Below are positions 33,439 to 43,368 of a DNA stretch of 64,000 nucleotides, in pieces. Every line of letters begins with the position of its first letter. The first letter of the stretch is position 1. Origin of the DNA: Saccharothrix sp. NRRL B-16314 (GTDB lineage: Bacteria; Actinomycetota; Actinomycetes; Mycobacteriales; Pseudonocardiaceae). The stretch is taken from assembly GCF_000716595.1 (NCBI RefSeq), contig NZ_JNXC01000028.1, positions 1-64,000 of the forward strand, given 5' to 3'. Below the pieces are notes generated by a model. The model was not told where the DNA came from. It worked only from the letters and a program-made list of their open reading frames with translations, and did not search any database. The position numbers were made by a program, and so were the translations under genes.

Positions 33439-34671
33439 GTGAACGTCGAGTCGATCCGCGAGGACTTCCCGATCCTCCGTCGCAGGCTGGCCGACGACCA
33501 GCCCCTCGTCTACCTCGACAGCGCGAACACCTCGCAGAAGCCGTGGCAGGTCATCGACGCCATCGCCGAGCACTACCGGCGGCACAACGCGAACGTCGCG
33601 CGCACGGTCCACCAGCTGGGCGAGGAGGCGACCGCCGCGTACGAGCTGGGGCGGACGAAGGTCGCGGAGTTCGTGCGGGCCGACTCGGACGAGATCGTGT
33701 TCACGAAGAACGCCTCCGAAGCGCTCAACCTGATGGCCAACGTGCTGGCCTGGAAGTCCCCGTACCAGGTCGGCGCCGGTGACGAGATCGTCATCACCGC
33801 GATGGAGCACCACTCGAACATCGTGCCGTGGCAGTTGCTGGCGGAGCGGACCGGCGCCCGGCTGCGCTGGTTCGGCCTCACCGACGAGGGCCGGCTCGAC
33901 CTGTCCACTATGGACGACCTGATCAACGAGCGGACGAAGGTCGTCGCGCTGACGCACGTGTCGAACATGCTGGGCACGGTCAACCCGGTGGCCCTGATCG
34001 CCGAACGCGCGCACCAGGTCGGTGCGCTGGTCGTGCTGGACGCGTCGCAGGCCGTGCCGCACATGCGGTACGACGTGGCGGCGACGGGCGCGGACGCCGT
34101 CGCGTTCACCGGTCACAAGATGGGCGGCCCCACCGGCATCGGCGTGCTGTGGGGACGGCGCGACCTGCTCGCGGAGCTGCCCCCGTTCCTGGGCGGCGGT
34201 GAGATGATCGAATCCGTCCGGCTGGAGCGGAGCACGTACGCGCAGCCGCCGCACCGGTTCGAGGCGGGCACTCCCCCGATCGCCCAGGCCGTCGGCCTCG
34301 GCGCGGCGGTGGACTACCTGACGTCGATCGGCATGGACGACGTCGCCGAGCACGAGCGCGCCGTGACCGACTACGCGCTGCGCGGGCTGGCCGGGGTGCC
34401 GGGGCTGCGAATCCTGGGTCCGGCGACGGCCGAGGACCGGGGCGGCGCGATCAGCTTCACGTTCCAGGACGTGCACCCGCACGACGTCAGCCAGGTGCTG
34501 GACTCGCTCGGCATCGCGGTGCGGGCGGGCCACCACTGCGCCGCGCCCGCCCACCAGTGGTTCGGCGTGCCCGCGACCACCCGCGCGTCGTCCTACCTCT
34601 ACACCACGTTCGCCGAGGTGGACGCGTTGATCGAGGGTCTGGAACGGGTTCGCGGCTTCTTCGTCCGCTGA
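33439..34671 (+). CDS. sufS: SufS-type cysteine desulfurase
   Basis: 410 residues from GTG 33439 with AGGGA upstream. This is the group II aminotransferase-V fold: VYLDSANTSQKPWQVIDAI, IVFTKNASEALNLMA, MEHHSNIVPWQLLA, PLP lysine K227 in TGHKMGGPTG, and catalytic C367 in RAGHHCAAP. It releases sulfur from cysteine as an enzyme persulfide for Fe-S clusters or sulfur-containing products. SufS usually sits in a suf operon with sufBCDU; none of those genes is here. It follows the RRE/heme-oxygenase-like gene, so it may serve that pathway, or it may be a second, stand-alone desulfurase. A hairpin 25 bp after the stop probably ends the transcript. Confidence 0.88.
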   Translation: MNVESIREDFPILRRRLADDQPLVYLDSANTSQKPWQVIDAIAEHYRRHNANVARTVHQLGEEATAAYELGRTKVAEFVRADSDEIVFTKNASEALNLMANVLAWKSPYQVGAGDEIVITAMEHHSNIVPWQLLAERTGARLRWFGLTDEGRLDLSTMDDLINERTKVVALTHVSNMLGTVNPVALIAERAHQVGALVVLDASQAVPHMRYDVAATGADAVAFTGHKMGGPTGIGVLWGRRDLLAELPPFLGGGEMIESVRLERSTYAQPPHRFEAGTPPIAQAVGLGAAVDYLTSIGMDDVAEHERAVTDYALRGLAGVPGLRILGPATAEDRGGAISFTFQDVHPHDVSQVLDSLGIAVRAGHHCAAPAHQWFGVPATTRASSYLYTTFAEVDALIEGLERVRGFFVR

Positions 34672-34695
34672 TTCACGAGAGGACGCACAACGCGC

Positions 34696-34729
34696 TGTGG
34701 CGCGGCGACCCGATGGCCGCCGCGCCACA
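34696..34729. terminator. Hairpin terminator between convergent genes
   Basis: A 12-bp perfect stem (TGTGGCGCGGCG) with a 10-nt loop, between the sufS stop and the end of the leftward xylanase gene. Confidence 0.75.
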
Positions 34730-34753
34730 TCTTCGCGGGTGGTCCCGGGGAAT

Positions 34754-35449
34754 TCAGCTCACGGTGATGTTGGAATTCCCGCTGCTCTGGTAACCCTCGG
34801 TCGCCATGATCATGTAGTACCGGAAACCGCCGAGGTTCATCCCGGCCCGGGCCCACGCGTCGAAGTGGTTCCCGGTGGTGATGGTCCCGCCCGTCTTCTT
34901 CGACGTGCGGACGCTCCAGAACTGCGGGAACGTCTTGGTGCCTTCGACGGAAGGCGCGTTGTACCGCATCGTCTGGTAGATGTCGTACGTGCCGCCGTCG
35001 CTGTTGACCGTGCCCTTGTGCGTACCGGTGGGCCGGTAGTTGCCCCAGTTGTCGACGATGTAGTACTCGACCAGCGGGTTGGACGTCCAGCCGTAGAGGC
35101 ACAGGTAGCCGTTGCCGGACGGGTAGAAGCTGCCCGAGTACCGCACGGTCCGGCGGCTGCCGGTGCTCCAGCCCTTGCCGCACACGAAGTTGCCGGTGTT
35201 GCGCCACGACGTGCTGTACTGGCCGCCCGATCCCATGGTCATGGAAACGGTGCCGTTGGCGTCGGTCCAGAACGAGTAGTAGTAGCCGTTGTGGGTACCG
35301 GTCTGGTTGTTGGTGACGGTTTGCGCGTGGGCGGTGCCGGGCAGCAGCAACGCGGACGTGGACACGGCCAAGGCGCCGGCGCCACCGAGGAACATCCTGC
35401 GGCTGAGAGGGTGCGCGATCCGGTCAGGGGCGTCGTCGTCCATGTGCAT
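34754..35449 (-). CDS. Secreted GH11 endo-1,4-beta-xylanase
   Basis: 231 residues from ATG 35449, with GGAGGA just upstream. The signal peptide contains [15 protein letters not shown], a twin-arginine motif, cleaving near AHA-QTVT, so Tat export is likely. The GH11 jelly-roll is complete and single-domain: [16 protein letters not shown], nucleophile E128 in [26 protein letters not shown], the thumb-like region, and acid/base E218 in [10 protein letters not shown]. It cuts internal xylan linkages. There is no carbohydrate-binding module, unlike the mannanase. A TTTCGAAA palindrome 144 bp upstream may be an operator for a xylan-responsive regulator. Confidence 0.93.
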   Translation of the reverse strand: MHMDDDAPDRIAHPLSRRMFLGGAGALAVSTSALLLPGTAHAQTVTNNQTGTHNGYYYSFWTDANGTVSMTMGSGGQYSTSWRNTGNFVCGKGWSTGSRRTVRYSGSFYPSGNGYLCLYGWTSNPLVEYYIVDNWGNYRPTGTHKGTVNSDGGTYDIYQTMRYNAPSVEGTKTFPQFWSVRTSKKTGGTITTGNHFDAWARAGMNLGGFRYYMIMATEGYQSSGNSNITVS

Positions 35450-35776
35450 GCTTCCTCCTCGTTGAGGCAGGCAGGGGTCAGGCGGCGGAGTACACCTGGC
35501 AGGCCTTTCGGCTGGATCGACAGCGGGTGAAGGCTCATCGATGCGGACAGTGTTCGTCCGACTCCGCCGCGTTGTCAACGATTCTCGTAATGTTTCGAAA
35601 ACGTTCGGAATGCGCCCTTTCCGGTGGGTCGGCGTTTCCCCTCCGCGGACCCCGCATCAGGTTCGCGCAAAGACCTGCGCGACCGTGCCGCGGCCGTGAT
35701 CACACCCTCTACCTTGATCACACACCGCGCTCCCGTGGGGGGAGTTCACGACCACGCGGTGATCCGAGGGGGACTG
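35450..35776. promoter_or_regulatory. Divergent upstream region with a TTTCGAAA palindrome
   Basis: 327 bp between the leftward xylanase and the rightward RCC1-repeat gene, so both promoters lie here. It contains the perfect palindrome TTTCGAAA (35593-35600) followed by a second half-site-like TTCGGAA. CGAAA/TTTCG repeats are typical operators in front of actinobacterial xylanase genes. No gene is seen in the region. Confidence 0.5.
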
Positions 35777-37156
35777 ATGAGGGCTGTACACGGAGTCTTG
35801 ACGGCGGCGGTCGTCGGCTTGTTGGCCGCCATGCCGGGCACGCCGGCCAACGCGACCGGTGACGGCGCACCGGAGACCACCACGACGACGAGCGTGCTCG
35901 GGTGGGGGCGCAACTCCGCCGGCCAGGTGGGTGACAACACCTGGACCAAGCGCGCAACCCCGTCCCTGACCTGCGCGGTCGGCGCCACCGACTGCACCAC
36001 CAACCCGCTGACCTCGGTCACCGCGATCAAGGGCGGCACCACCCACACCGTCGCGCTGCGCGCCGACGGGAGCGTGCTGAGCTGGGGCGCGAACTACGAC
36101 GGGCAGTTGGGTGACGGCACCACGACGAACCGGTACACCCCCGTGCCGGTGTGCGCGGTCGGCGCCACGAACTGCGCCGCCGACCCGCTGACCGGCGTCA
36201 CCGCCATCGCCGCGGGCGGTGAGCACAACCTCGCCCTGCTGTCCGACGGCACGGTGGTGAGCTGGGGCCGCAACTACTCGGGCAGGCTCGGCGACGGCAC
36301 CTACACCGACCGGTCCACCCCCGTGCGGGTGTGCGCGGTGGGCGCAACCGAGTGCGCGGCCGATCCGTTGAGCGGCGTCGTCGCGATCGCCGCCGGCACA
36401 CCGCACAGCCTCGCGCTGCTCGGTGACGGCACGGTCGTCGCGTGGGGCGACAACTGGAACTCGGAACTGGGCGACGGCACGTCCAACGGCCGCAACACCC
36501 CCGGACCGGTGTGCGCGGTCGGCGCCACGGACTGCACCGCCGACCCGCTGACCGGCGTCACCGGGGTCACGTCGGGGTCGAACCACAACCTCGCCCGGCT
36601 GAGCACCGGCAGCGTCGTCGCCTGGGGGTACAACGGCAACGGCCGGCTGGGTGACGGCACCACCACGACGCGCACCACGCCGGTCCAGGTCTGCGCGGTC
36701 GGCGCGACGGACTGCAACGCTGCCCCGATCACCGGTGTCACGTCGCTCGCCACGTCACCGACCGGCTCGCACAGCTTCGCGTTGACGGGCAGCGGCCAGG
36801 TGCTCAGCTGGGGCTTCAATGGCAACGGCGAACTGGGCAACGGCACGACCACCGACCGGTCGACCCCTGGTGCGGTCTGCGCGGTCGCGGCGGTCGACTG
36901 CGCCACCACTCCGCTCGGCGGCGTCACGTCGGTGGTCGCGGGCGGCCAGGCCGGTGCGGCGCTCGGTGCCGGTGGCGCCGTCGTGACGTGGGGTGGCAAC
37001 TACGACGGCCAACTCGGCAACGGCAGCGCGGTGACCAGGGCGACGGTGCCGGGACCGGTGTGCGCGCCGGGCGCGACGAACTGCTCGGCGAGCCCGCTGA
37101 CCGACGTGACCGCGCTCGGTGCCGGCCGCTGGCACTTCCTCGCCGCACGCGGCTAG
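35777..37156 (+). CDS. Secreted RCC1-repeat beta-propeller protein
   Basis: 459 residues from ATG 35777, after GAGGGGG; the frame is open further upstream but the signal peptide (MRAVHGVLTAAVVGLLAAMP, then ANA) begins here. The mature protein is a string of about seven units of roughly 54 residues. Each contains W-G-x-N-x-x-G-x-LGDGT and a conserved pair of cysteines (CAVGATNCAADPLTGV). This is the RCC1 propeller repeat, with one extra disulfide-like loop per blade. In eukaryotes RCC1 proteins act on Ran; secreted bacterial versions have no assigned job and are probably binding scaffolds. It is divergent from the xylanase, but a functional link is only positional. Confidence 0.88.
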   Translation: MRAVHGVLTAAVVGLLAAMPGTPANATGDGAPETTTTTSVLGWGRNSAGQVGDNTWTKRATPSLTCAVGATDCTTNPLTSVTAIKGGTTHTVALRADGSVLSWGANYDGQLGDGTTTNRYTPVPVCAVGATNCAADPLTGVTAIAAGGEHNLALLSDGTVVSWGRNYSGRLGDGTYTDRSTPVRVCAVGATECAADPLSGVVAIAAGTPHSLALLGDGTVVAWGDNWNSELGDGTSNGRNTPGPVCAVGATDCTADPLTGVTGVTSGSNHNLARLSTGSVVAWGYNGNGRLGDGTTTTRTTPVQVCAVGATDCNAAPITGVTSLATSPTGSHSFALTGSGQVLSWGFNGNGELGNGTTTDRSTPGAVCAVAAVDCATTPLGGVTSVVAGGQAGAALGAGGAVVTWGGNYDGQLGNGSAVTRATVPGPVCAPGATNCSASPLTDVTALGAGRWHFLAARG

Positions 37157-37275
37157 ACGACCGCAGGGATTCCGCCTGCGGGTCCGCAGCGCACGAAACC
37201 CGGTCGGGTACATGCCTTCCCCCGTCCTCCCTGGCAGTCTGATCTTCAACGCCGGTCGAGGACGGGGAGGGTGCC

Positions 37276-38229
37276 ATGACCGGAGACCCGGAGGCGGACC
37301 GGAGCCCGCGCTCGGCGACCGACGAGGAGCGGTTGGCCGCCCAGCGGGCCGTCTCGCCGCGCGTCGCGCTGATGGAACGCCTGAGCCTCCTCGAAGGTGA
37401 AGTGCCGGGTGCCGCCGCTTACCAGGCCGCGCGCAGGCTTCTCCCGGAGGAGGACCCGCATCCGGGGATGAAACCTCCTCCCGGGGCGGTGTGGAACCCG
37501 GAGACCGGCACCTGGTCGGTCGACCACGCGGCGGCGATGCGGCTGTGGTCGCCGGACGACGGGGTCGGCCTGCCGCCGTCGGAGATGGTGGACGCGTTCC
37601 TGACGGGCTACGCCGAGCGCACCGGGGACGACAGCGCGCGGCCACTGGTCGAGCAGCTCTACGCCGAGGCGGAGAAGCGGTTGCGCGACCGAGGGGGTGC
37701 ACCGGAGTCTCTTTCCCCCAGTACCAAGGCAGAGGCGGTCGCTGTCGCCGGGCGGCACGGGTTCGGCGAGTTCGTGGAGACCGTCGAACTCGATTCCTCG
37801 TCCAGGGGCTTCGGCGTCGCCTTGGCGTTCGCGGTGTTGCCGGCGTTCTTCGGGGTCTTGCTCCTGTTCCAGGCCGACGGGGACGTGCTCGCCGTCGTGG
37901 GTGGCGTCCTGCTCACCGTGCTGGCGATCGGGATTCTGGCGTTGGGCGTCGTGGCGTTGCGCATGCCGGCACCGGTGCCCCGCCGGTTGTTCCTGTTCAC
38001 CGGTGGCGTCGTGCTCGGCGTCGACGGTGTGCCGGACCCGTACGCGTGGTCGGATCTGGAGCTGGTCGAACGGGTCGTCGTCTCCAACGTGGGCTCGGAT
38101 CACCACGAGGTCAGGGAGAAGCTGCTCCTGATCGGCCCACTCGGCAGGAGCACGCAGTTCCCCGTCCCCTCGGGGCATCGCGAGACCGTCGTCGCTCTCG
38201 GCAGGGCGGGCGGCGCGGTGATCCGGTAG
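37276..38229 (+). CDS. Hypothetical membrane protein with two central helices
   Basis: 317 residues, ATG 37276 with a GGGGAGG site. The first 170 residues are cytosolic, acidic and helical (ERLAAQRAVSPRVALMERLS). Two adjacent hydrophobic segments follow at about 178-200 (VALAFAVLPAFFGVLLLF) and 207-232 (VVGGVLLTVLAIGILALGVV). The C-terminal 80 residues are beta-rich (LFLFTGGVVLGVDGV, then AWSDLELVERVVVSNVG) and resemble a pleckstrin-like bacterial domain, though I cannot assign it firmly. Its stop is 9 bp from the end of the convergent kinase gene. Function unknown. Confidence 0.72.
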   Translation: MTGDPEADRSPRSATDEERLAAQRAVSPRVALMERLSLLEGEVPGAAAYQAARRLLPEEDPHPGMKPPPGAVWNPETGTWSVDHAAAMRLWSPDDGVGLPPSEMVDAFLTGYAERTGDDSARPLVEQLYAEAEKRLRDRGGAPESLSPSTKAEAVAVAGRHGFGEFVETVELDSSSRGFGVALAFAVLPAFFGVLLLFQADGDVLAVVGGVLLTVLAIGILALGVVALRMPAPVPRRLFLFTGGVVLGVDGVPDPYAWSDLELVERVVVSNVGSDHHEVREKLLLIGPLGRSTQFPVPSGHRETVVALGRAGGAVIR

Positions 38230-38238
38230 TGCGGCCGG

Positions 38239-40182
38239 CTACATCCGGCTGAGGATCATGGTTTTCCACCACAGGTCGAGCCGTTCCAACGTGTCCGCCG
38301 TCGCGCCGGGTGCGGTGGTCAGCGTGCCCGTGGTGACGGTGCCCGCGTCCGTCCACAACAGACTTCCGGTGCTGCCGTCCAGGTAGCAGGTGGTGAACTC
38401 GCCGTCGAGCGGGCCGGAGGTGTCGCGGTAGTAGGTGGAGTAGTGCACGGGGTGGGTGGTCGGGCGGCAGCCGCCCTGGGAGTCGTCGCGCGGGATGCCG
38501 TGGGAGGTGACGACGGCTTGGAAGTGGGCGTCCTGGGCGGCGCGGGTGGCGAAGAGGCGGAACTCGGCGCGGGCCGGTGGTGCGAACCGGTCGTGGCGCT
38601 CGTTGGCTTGGGTGCAGACCACCTTCGCGGTGACGCCGTCGCCGTCGGTGGGTGCGGTGGCGCAGGAGGTGTTGTCGCGGTAGACGACGGGGAGGGAGCC
38701 GAGGAGTTTCTGCTCTTCGGGGTTCGGCCCCGGTGCCTTGGTGGTGGTTGTGGTTGTGGTGGCCGGTGTCGATGACTTGGTGGTCTTGGCCGACGTGGTG
38801 GGCTGGGACTCGGTGGTCTGCGAGCCGGTGGCCGTGCCCGAGCCGCCGATGACCCAGTTCGTCGTGCCGTCGAGCGTCACGTAGACGACAGCGGCCACGG
38901 CCACGAGCACGACCAGCGAAGCGGCGACCACACCGAGGGCGACGCGACGGGCCTGCGACTGGTCGGCGGGGTGGAACGCGACCGGCGGCTGCCCAGCCGA
39001 CCCCAGCGGCCACGTGCCTCGGGGTGTGGCCGGAGACCCTGGGCTGTGGGTGGGTCTGAACGCGCCGGCAGCACCCGGCGCAGGGGCACCACCGGGGCCG
39101 ACGGCAGCACCGGGTGCGGGGGTGGTGTTGCGGGGCTGTGGAGTGGGTTCGGGCGGCGTTGGGGCGGGCTGCGCTGGGATGCCGGGCGATGGGGTGCCGG
39201 GCGATGGGGTGCCGGGCGATGGGGTGCCGGGCGATGGCGCGGACGGCGCTGGGATGCCGGGTGCCGGCGCGGACGGCACTGGGATGCCGGGCGATGGGGT
39301 GCTGGGCGTCGGGGCGGGCCGCGTTGGAGCGCTGGGTGTTGGGGCGGTGGGTGTGGCGCGTGGTGTCGGGGTCAGGGCGGCGCGGGCGGCGGTGGCGAGG
39401 GCGCCGGCGGACTCGTGTCGGGCTGCCGGGTCCTTGGCCATGCCTCGGGCGATCACGTTGTCCAAGGCGGGCGGGACGGCCGGGTTCACCGGGTGCGCCT
39501 TCGGCGGCGGTTCCTGGACGTGGGCCCAGATCTGGGCTGCCGTGCCGTCCACGTCGAACGGCCGCCGGCCGCTCAGGCACGCGAACAGCACGCACGCCAA
39601 CGCGTAGATGTCGGACCGCGCGTCGACCGCCACGTTCTCGAACCGCTCGGGCGCCATGTAGTCGACCGTGCCGATCACGTCACCGGACGCCGTGATCTGC
39701 GTTTCGGCCGCCGCGGCGGTGCGGGCGATGCCGAAGTCCACCAAGTACACGAAGTCACCCGGCGTGACGAGGATGTTGGACGGCTTCACGTCCCGGTGCA
39801 CGAGCCCGTCGGCGTGGGCGGCGTCGAGCGCCCCGGCCACCTGCTCCACGATCCGCACCGCGCGCTCGGGGCTGAGCGGCCCCTGCGCGATCAGGTCGGT
39901 CAGGTCCGCGCCCTCCACCAGCCGCATGTCGAGGTAGAGCCGCCCGTCGATCTCACCGTAGGCGTGGATCGGGATCACGTGCGGCTCCCGCAGCCGGGCC
40001 ACGATCTGCGCCTCCCGGCGGAACCGCGCCCGGAACGCGGCGTCGTCGTGGAAAGCGGGCGACAGCCGCTTGAGCGCCACCGTCCGGTCGTGCACGGTGT
40101 CGTGCGCCCGGTGCACCTCGCCCATCCCGCCACGCCCGATCAGCGGCCCGATCCGGTAGGGCCCGAACGTCTCGTCTGCCAT
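38239..40182 (-). CDS. Transmembrane Ser/Thr protein kinase with Pro-rich linker
   Basis: 647 residues from ATG 40182. The kinase domain is about residues 8-270 with all key motifs: [44 protein letters not shown] and [12 protein letters not shown] Pro-rich segment of roughly 130 residues includes a short perfect repeat (SPGTP units). One membrane helix (about 412-435, [20 protein letters not shown]) leads to a Thr-rich linker and a 150-residue extracellular domain with four cysteines ([29 protein letters not shown]) and no PASTA repeats. The closing [18 protein letters not shown] is helical. The ligand is unknown; the four-cysteine outer domain is shared in style with the kinase at 28995-30782 but is not obviously homologous. 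Confidence 0.88.
   Translation of the reverse strand: MADETFGPYRIGPLIGRGGMGEVHRAHDTVHDRTVALKRLSPAFHDDAAFRARFRREAQIVARLREPHVIPIHAYGEIDGRLYLDMRLVEGADLTDLIAQGPLSPERAVRIVEQVAGALDAAHADGLVHRDVKPSNILVTPGDFVYLVDFGIARTAAAAETQITASGDVIGTVDYMAPERFENVAVDARSDIYALACVLFACLSGRRPFDVDGTAAQIWAHVQEPPPKAHPVNPAVPPALDNVIARGMAKDPAARHESAGALATAARAALTPTPRATPTAPTPSAPTRPAPTPSTPSPGIPVPSAPAPGIPAPSAPSPGTPSPGTPSPGTPSPGIPAQPAPTPPEPTPQPRNTTPAPGAAVGPGGAPAPGAAGAFRPTHSPGSPATPRGTWPLGSAGQPPVAFHPADQSQARRVALGVVAASLVVLVAVAAVVYVTLDGTTNWVIGGSGTATGSQTTESQPTTSAKTTKSSTPATTTTTTTKAPGPNPEEQKLLGSLPVVYRDNTSCATAPTDGDGVTAKVVCTQANERHDRFAPPARAEFRLFATRAAQDAHFQAVVTSHGIPRDDSQGGCRPTTHPVHYSTYYRDTSGPLDGEFTTCYLDGSTGSLLWTDAGTVTTGTLTTAPGATADTLERLDLWWKTMILSRM
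39181..39240. repeat. 15-bp tandem repeat in the kinase linker
   Basis: Four copies of GCCGGGCGATGGGGT, the last imperfect, encoding SPGTP units on the minus strand in the Pro-rich stalk. A likely site of length variation by slippage. Confidence 0.9.
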
Positions 40183-40452
40183 GTCCCCCGCGTTCTCCGT
40201 ACGCCGTCGCTGCGATCGACGCGAGCGGGGTCGCAGCGGTTCCCCGCACCGTCCCCGCGAGCGGGATTATCCGCAGCGGTGAACCGGGGTCGGCGGCGGG
40301 TTCGGTGTCGACGGGACCGGTCACGGTCGGCGAAGCGGTGGTCACCCGCTCCGGCGACCTCTCGGCACCAACGGGTCATCCGGCTCCCGGACCGTCCTCG
40401 ACGGCGGTTCCGACACCTACGGTTGTCCGACCACACCAAGGAGTTGAGGTCG

Positions 40453-41622
40453 ATGTCCGGTGCCACCCGAAGTCGGGTCCTCGCCGCCGTGATCGCCATC
40501 GGCGCCGCGGCGCTCACCGCGACCGAAGCGCGGGCGGCCACACCGGCACTGCCCGCCGCGGTCGTCTCGCTCGGCGACAGCTACATCTCCGGTGAAGCCG
40601 GTCGCTGGCGTGGCAACGCGCTGGAGAACTCGGGCGACAAGTGGGGCACGGACCTCGCCACCACGTGCGACGCGAACGGCTGCACGACCGACCCGCAGCG
40701 GGTCTACGGGGACACCCACACCTCCACGAACATGTGCCACCGCTCGACGTCGGCCGAGATCATCAGCGCCGCGATCCCGGACGCGACACCGGTCAACCTG
40801 GCCTGCTCCGGCGCGACCACCCTGGACGTGCGCAACGGCGACGCCGCGCGCAACCAGCCCAACCAGCTCGACCTGCTGCGCGCCACCGTCCGCGAGCACC
40901 ACGTGAAGCTGGTCGTGCTGTCGGTCGGGGGCAACGACCTGGGGTTCGGCGACATCATCGCCGACTGCGTCAAGGGCTACCTCACCGGCTACAAGTGCGC
41001 GCCGACGTGGGATCCGAAGGTGGCCGCGAAGCTCGACCAGCTCCGGCTCGACGTCGGCGCCACCGTAAAGGCGATCAAGGAGGTGCTGAACGCCGCCCAA
41101 GGCACCGGCACTTATCAGTTCGTCCTCCAGTCGTACCCCGCGCCGATGCCGGCGGCCCGGAACTTCCGGATCCCCGAGGAAGGTCCGCGGTTCTCGGTGG
41201 GCGGTTGCCCGGTGTGGGACTCCGACGCGAACTGGGCGCGGCAGCAGCTCGTGCCGACGATCGCCGAGCAGCTCAAGAAGGTGGCCGCCGCCCGCTCCGT
41301 GCGGTTCCTCGACCTCCAGGGCGCCTACGACGGCCGGGGTGTGTGCGCCACGGACTCCCAGCAGGCGCAGAAGGAGAACAGCGCGTCCAACCCGCTGCCC
41401 GGCACCACGGCGGAGTGGGTGCGCTGGGTCGTCAGCGGGTACACGCCGCAGGGCGACCGGCAGGAGAGCATGCACCCGAACTTCTACGGCCAGCGCGCGT
41501 TGGGCACCTGCCTGCGCCTGATGCACGAGAAGGCCACCGGCGATTTCGGGTGCCACAACACGCGTGGCGCGGGTCCGGGGCGCATGACGCTGTCCCCGAT
41601 CGCCACGACGCGCGACCTCTGA
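40453..41622 (+). CDS. Secreted SGNH/GDSL-family lipase or esterase
   Basis: 389 residues from ATG 40453 (GGAG about nine bases upstream). The signal peptide ends near ARA-ATPAL. Block I is SLGDSYISGEAGRW with nucleophile S43; an NLACSGATTLDVR segment carries the block II glycine, VLSVGGNDLGFGD gives block III, and QESMHPNFYGQRAL supplies the histidine, although the usual Asp two residues before it is Ser-Met here. Several cysteine pairs suit an extracellular enzyme. The family hydrolyses lipids and acyl or acetyl esters, including acetylated xylan, so the substrate cannot be named. The gene is 270 bp from the divergent kinase, and its stop lies 7 bp from the end of the convergent flavoprotein gene. 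Confidence 0.85.
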   Translation: MSGATRSRVLAAVIAIGAAALTATEARAATPALPAAVVSLGDSYISGEAGRWRGNALENSGDKWGTDLATTCDANGCTTDPQRVYGDTHTSTNMCHRSTSAEIISAAIPDATPVNLACSGATTLDVRNGDAARNQPNQLDLLRATVREHHVKLVVLSVGGNDLGFGDIIADCVKGYLTGYKCAPTWDPKVAAKLDQLRLDVGATVKAIKEVLNAAQGTGTYQFVLQSYPAPMPAARNFRIPEEGPRFSVGGCPVWDSDANWARQQLVPTIAEQLKKVAAARSVRFLDLQGAYDGRGVCATDSQQAQKENSASNPLPGTTAEWVRWVVSGYTPQGDRQESMHPNFYGQRALGTCLRLMHEKATGDFGCHNTRGAGPGRMTLSPIATTRDL

Positions 41623-41628
41623 CGTCGG

Positions 41629-43257
41629 TCACCGACGACCGAGGTCGGGCAGCAGCACGCCGGGGTTGAGGATTCCGGCCGGGTCGAGGGCGGCTTTCGC
41701 GGCGGTGAGGGCCAGTGCGAACGGTTCCGGCCGCTGGCGGTCGTACCAGGGGCGGTGGTCGCGGCCGACGGCGTGGTGGTGGGTGATCGTGCCGCCGTGC
41801 GCGGCGATGGCCTCGGACACGGCGATCTTGATCTCGTCCCACTGCGCTACCGTGCTGCCCCACCGACCGGCTGCGTAGACGCCGAAGTACGGCGCGGGAC
41901 CGTCCGGGTACACGTGGGTGAACCGGCAGGTGGTCACGCCCACGCCGCAGACCTCGCGGATCGCCGCCTGCGCCGCTTCCGTGACGGCGGCGTGCAGGGC
42001 TTCGAACCGGTCCCACGTGCACGCGGTCTCGAACGTCTCCACGACCATGCCGATCCGGGCCAGCGCGTCGCGCTGGTAGGGCATGCGCAGGAACGACGAC
42101 CGCCAGTCGTCCGCGATGCCGGACGAGCGCCCGACCGCCTCATCGACCACGCCGCCGTGCTCCCGGCACAGTTCGACGGCACGGGCCAGCGAAGCGTCCA
42201 CCGGGTGGTCCGCCGATTCGAACGCGAGGACCAGCACCCCGCCGGCGGCGCTCACCCCGGCGTTGAGGAACGCCTCGGCCGCGTCGAGCAAACGGCAGTT
42301 CGCCGGGTGCAGACCGGACTGCGCGACGTCCCGGGTCGCGGCGACGGCGGCCGGGTAGTCGGCGAACCGCACCGAAGCGCCGACCCGGTGTCGCGGCCGG
42401 CCGCGCAGGCGCATCCACGCCTCCGTGATGACGCCCAGAGTGCCCTCGGAGCCCAGGAACATCCGGTCCGGTGACGGGCCCGCGCCCGAGCCGGGCAAGC
42501 GCCGCGACTCGCTGATCCCGACCGGGGTGACCACCCGCAGCGACTCGGTCAGGTCGTCGATGTGGGTCGTCAGCGTGGCGTAGTGCCCGCTCGCCCTGGT
42601 CGCGAGCCACCCGCCCAGGGTGGAGAACTCGAAGGACTGCGGGAAGTGCCGCAACGTCAACCCCGTCGGGCGCAGCTGGTCCTCCAGGCGCGGACCGAGC
42701 ACGCCGGCCTGCACCCTCGCGGCACGGCTCGTGGTGTCGACCTCGATCACCCGGTCGAGCCGGCCGAGGTCGAGCGAGACGACGCCGGGGTGGTCGGCGC
42801 ACCGCGGTTCGACGCCGCCGACCACCGAACTGCCGCCGCCGTAAGGGATCACCGCGATCCCGGCGCCGGCGCACCAGTCCAGCACGTCCACGACCTCTTG
42901 CTCCGTCGCCGGGCGCACCACCAGGTCGGGCACGTGCCGCAAGTCCCCGCGCAGGTTGCGGACCACGTCCCGGAACGCCTTGCCGTGGGCGTGGGCCGCC
43001 CGATCGGTGGCGTCGTCGGAACAGGAGCCCGCCAGCGAGCCGGGTGGCCGCAGTCGCACCGGCGGCAGCGCCAGGTCCGCCGGGTCCGGGGGCTCGTGGT
43101 CGGTGAGGTCCTGGCCGGGCAGCAGGGCCGCCACCCGCTCGACCAGCGCGGTCCGCTCGCCACCCGTGACCGCGTCCTCGACGTTGCCCCAGCCCCACCA
43201 CGACCGCGTCTTCGACTTCGCCGTCAAGACTTCCTCGCCATTCCAGGGGTCGCCCAC
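41629..43257 (-). CDS. FAD-linked oxidase, alkyl-DHAP-synthase-like
   Basis: 542 residues from GTG 43257, preceded by AGGGGG. The N-terminus has the KSWWGWG-type motif (SWWGWGNVED) seen in alkyldihydroxyacetonephosphate synthase relatives. The PCMH-type FAD domain shows PDLVVRPATEQEVVDVL, VIPYGGGSSVVGGVEP and FSTLGGWLATRASGHYA. The C-terminal region has THVYPDGPAPYF, TITHHHAVGRDHRPWY (a histidine cluster of the active site) and DPAGILNPGVL. The eukaryotic enzyme makes ether lipids, but bacterial homologues are common and their substrates are mostly unknown, so only the class is claimed. The gene is divergent from a PLP-fold protein across 111 bp. Confidence 0.85.
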   Translation of the reverse strand: MGDPWNGEEVLTAKSKTRSWWGWGNVEDAVTGGERTALVERVAALLPGQDLTDHEPPDPADLALPPVRLRPPGSLAGSCSDDATDRAAHAHGKAFRDVVRNLRGDLRHVPDLVVRPATEQEVVDVLDWCAGAGIAVIPYGGGSSVVGGVEPRCADHPGVVSLDLGRLDRVIEVDTTSRAARVQAGVLGPRLEDQLRPTGLTLRHFPQSFEFSTLGGWLATRASGHYATLTTHIDDLTESLRVVTPVGISESRRLPGSGAGPSPDRMFLGSEGTLGVITEAWMRLRGRPRHRVGASVRFADYPAAVAATRDVAQSGLHPANCRLLDAAEAFLNAGVSAAGGVLVLAFESADHPVDASLARAVELCREHGGVVDEAVGRSSGIADDWRSSFLRMPYQRDALARIGMVVETFETACTWDRFEALHAAVTEAAQAAIREVCGVGVTTCRFTHVYPDGPAPYFGVYAAGRWGSTVAQWDEIKIAVSEAIAAHGGTITHHHAVGRDHRPWYDRQRPEPFALALTAAKAALDPAGILNPGVLLPDLGRR

Positions 43258-43368
43258 CGCGTTTGCCCCCTAGAAAACTCCTATCCGCGGCGTTGTGCAA
43301 CACGTCGGATATCCGAAGTTCCCGACGACGCCGCTGAACCGGATTCCGGCGGACCACGTAGTAAGGGC

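Noticed and set aside
36080..37130. Periodic DNA similarity of about 160 bp
   Set aside because: It is explained by RCC1 protein repeats in the coding sequence.
39181..39240. Regular repeats that could suggest a small CRISPR or minisatellite element
   Set aside because: The units are 15 bp with no spacers and encode SPGTP in a kinase linker.
41613..41647. A hairpin (CGACCTC to GAGGTCG) across the convergent gene ends as a terminator
   Set aside because: The arms are only 7 bp and lie partly in coding sequence; the inner arms leave almost no loop. Possible, but too weak to list.
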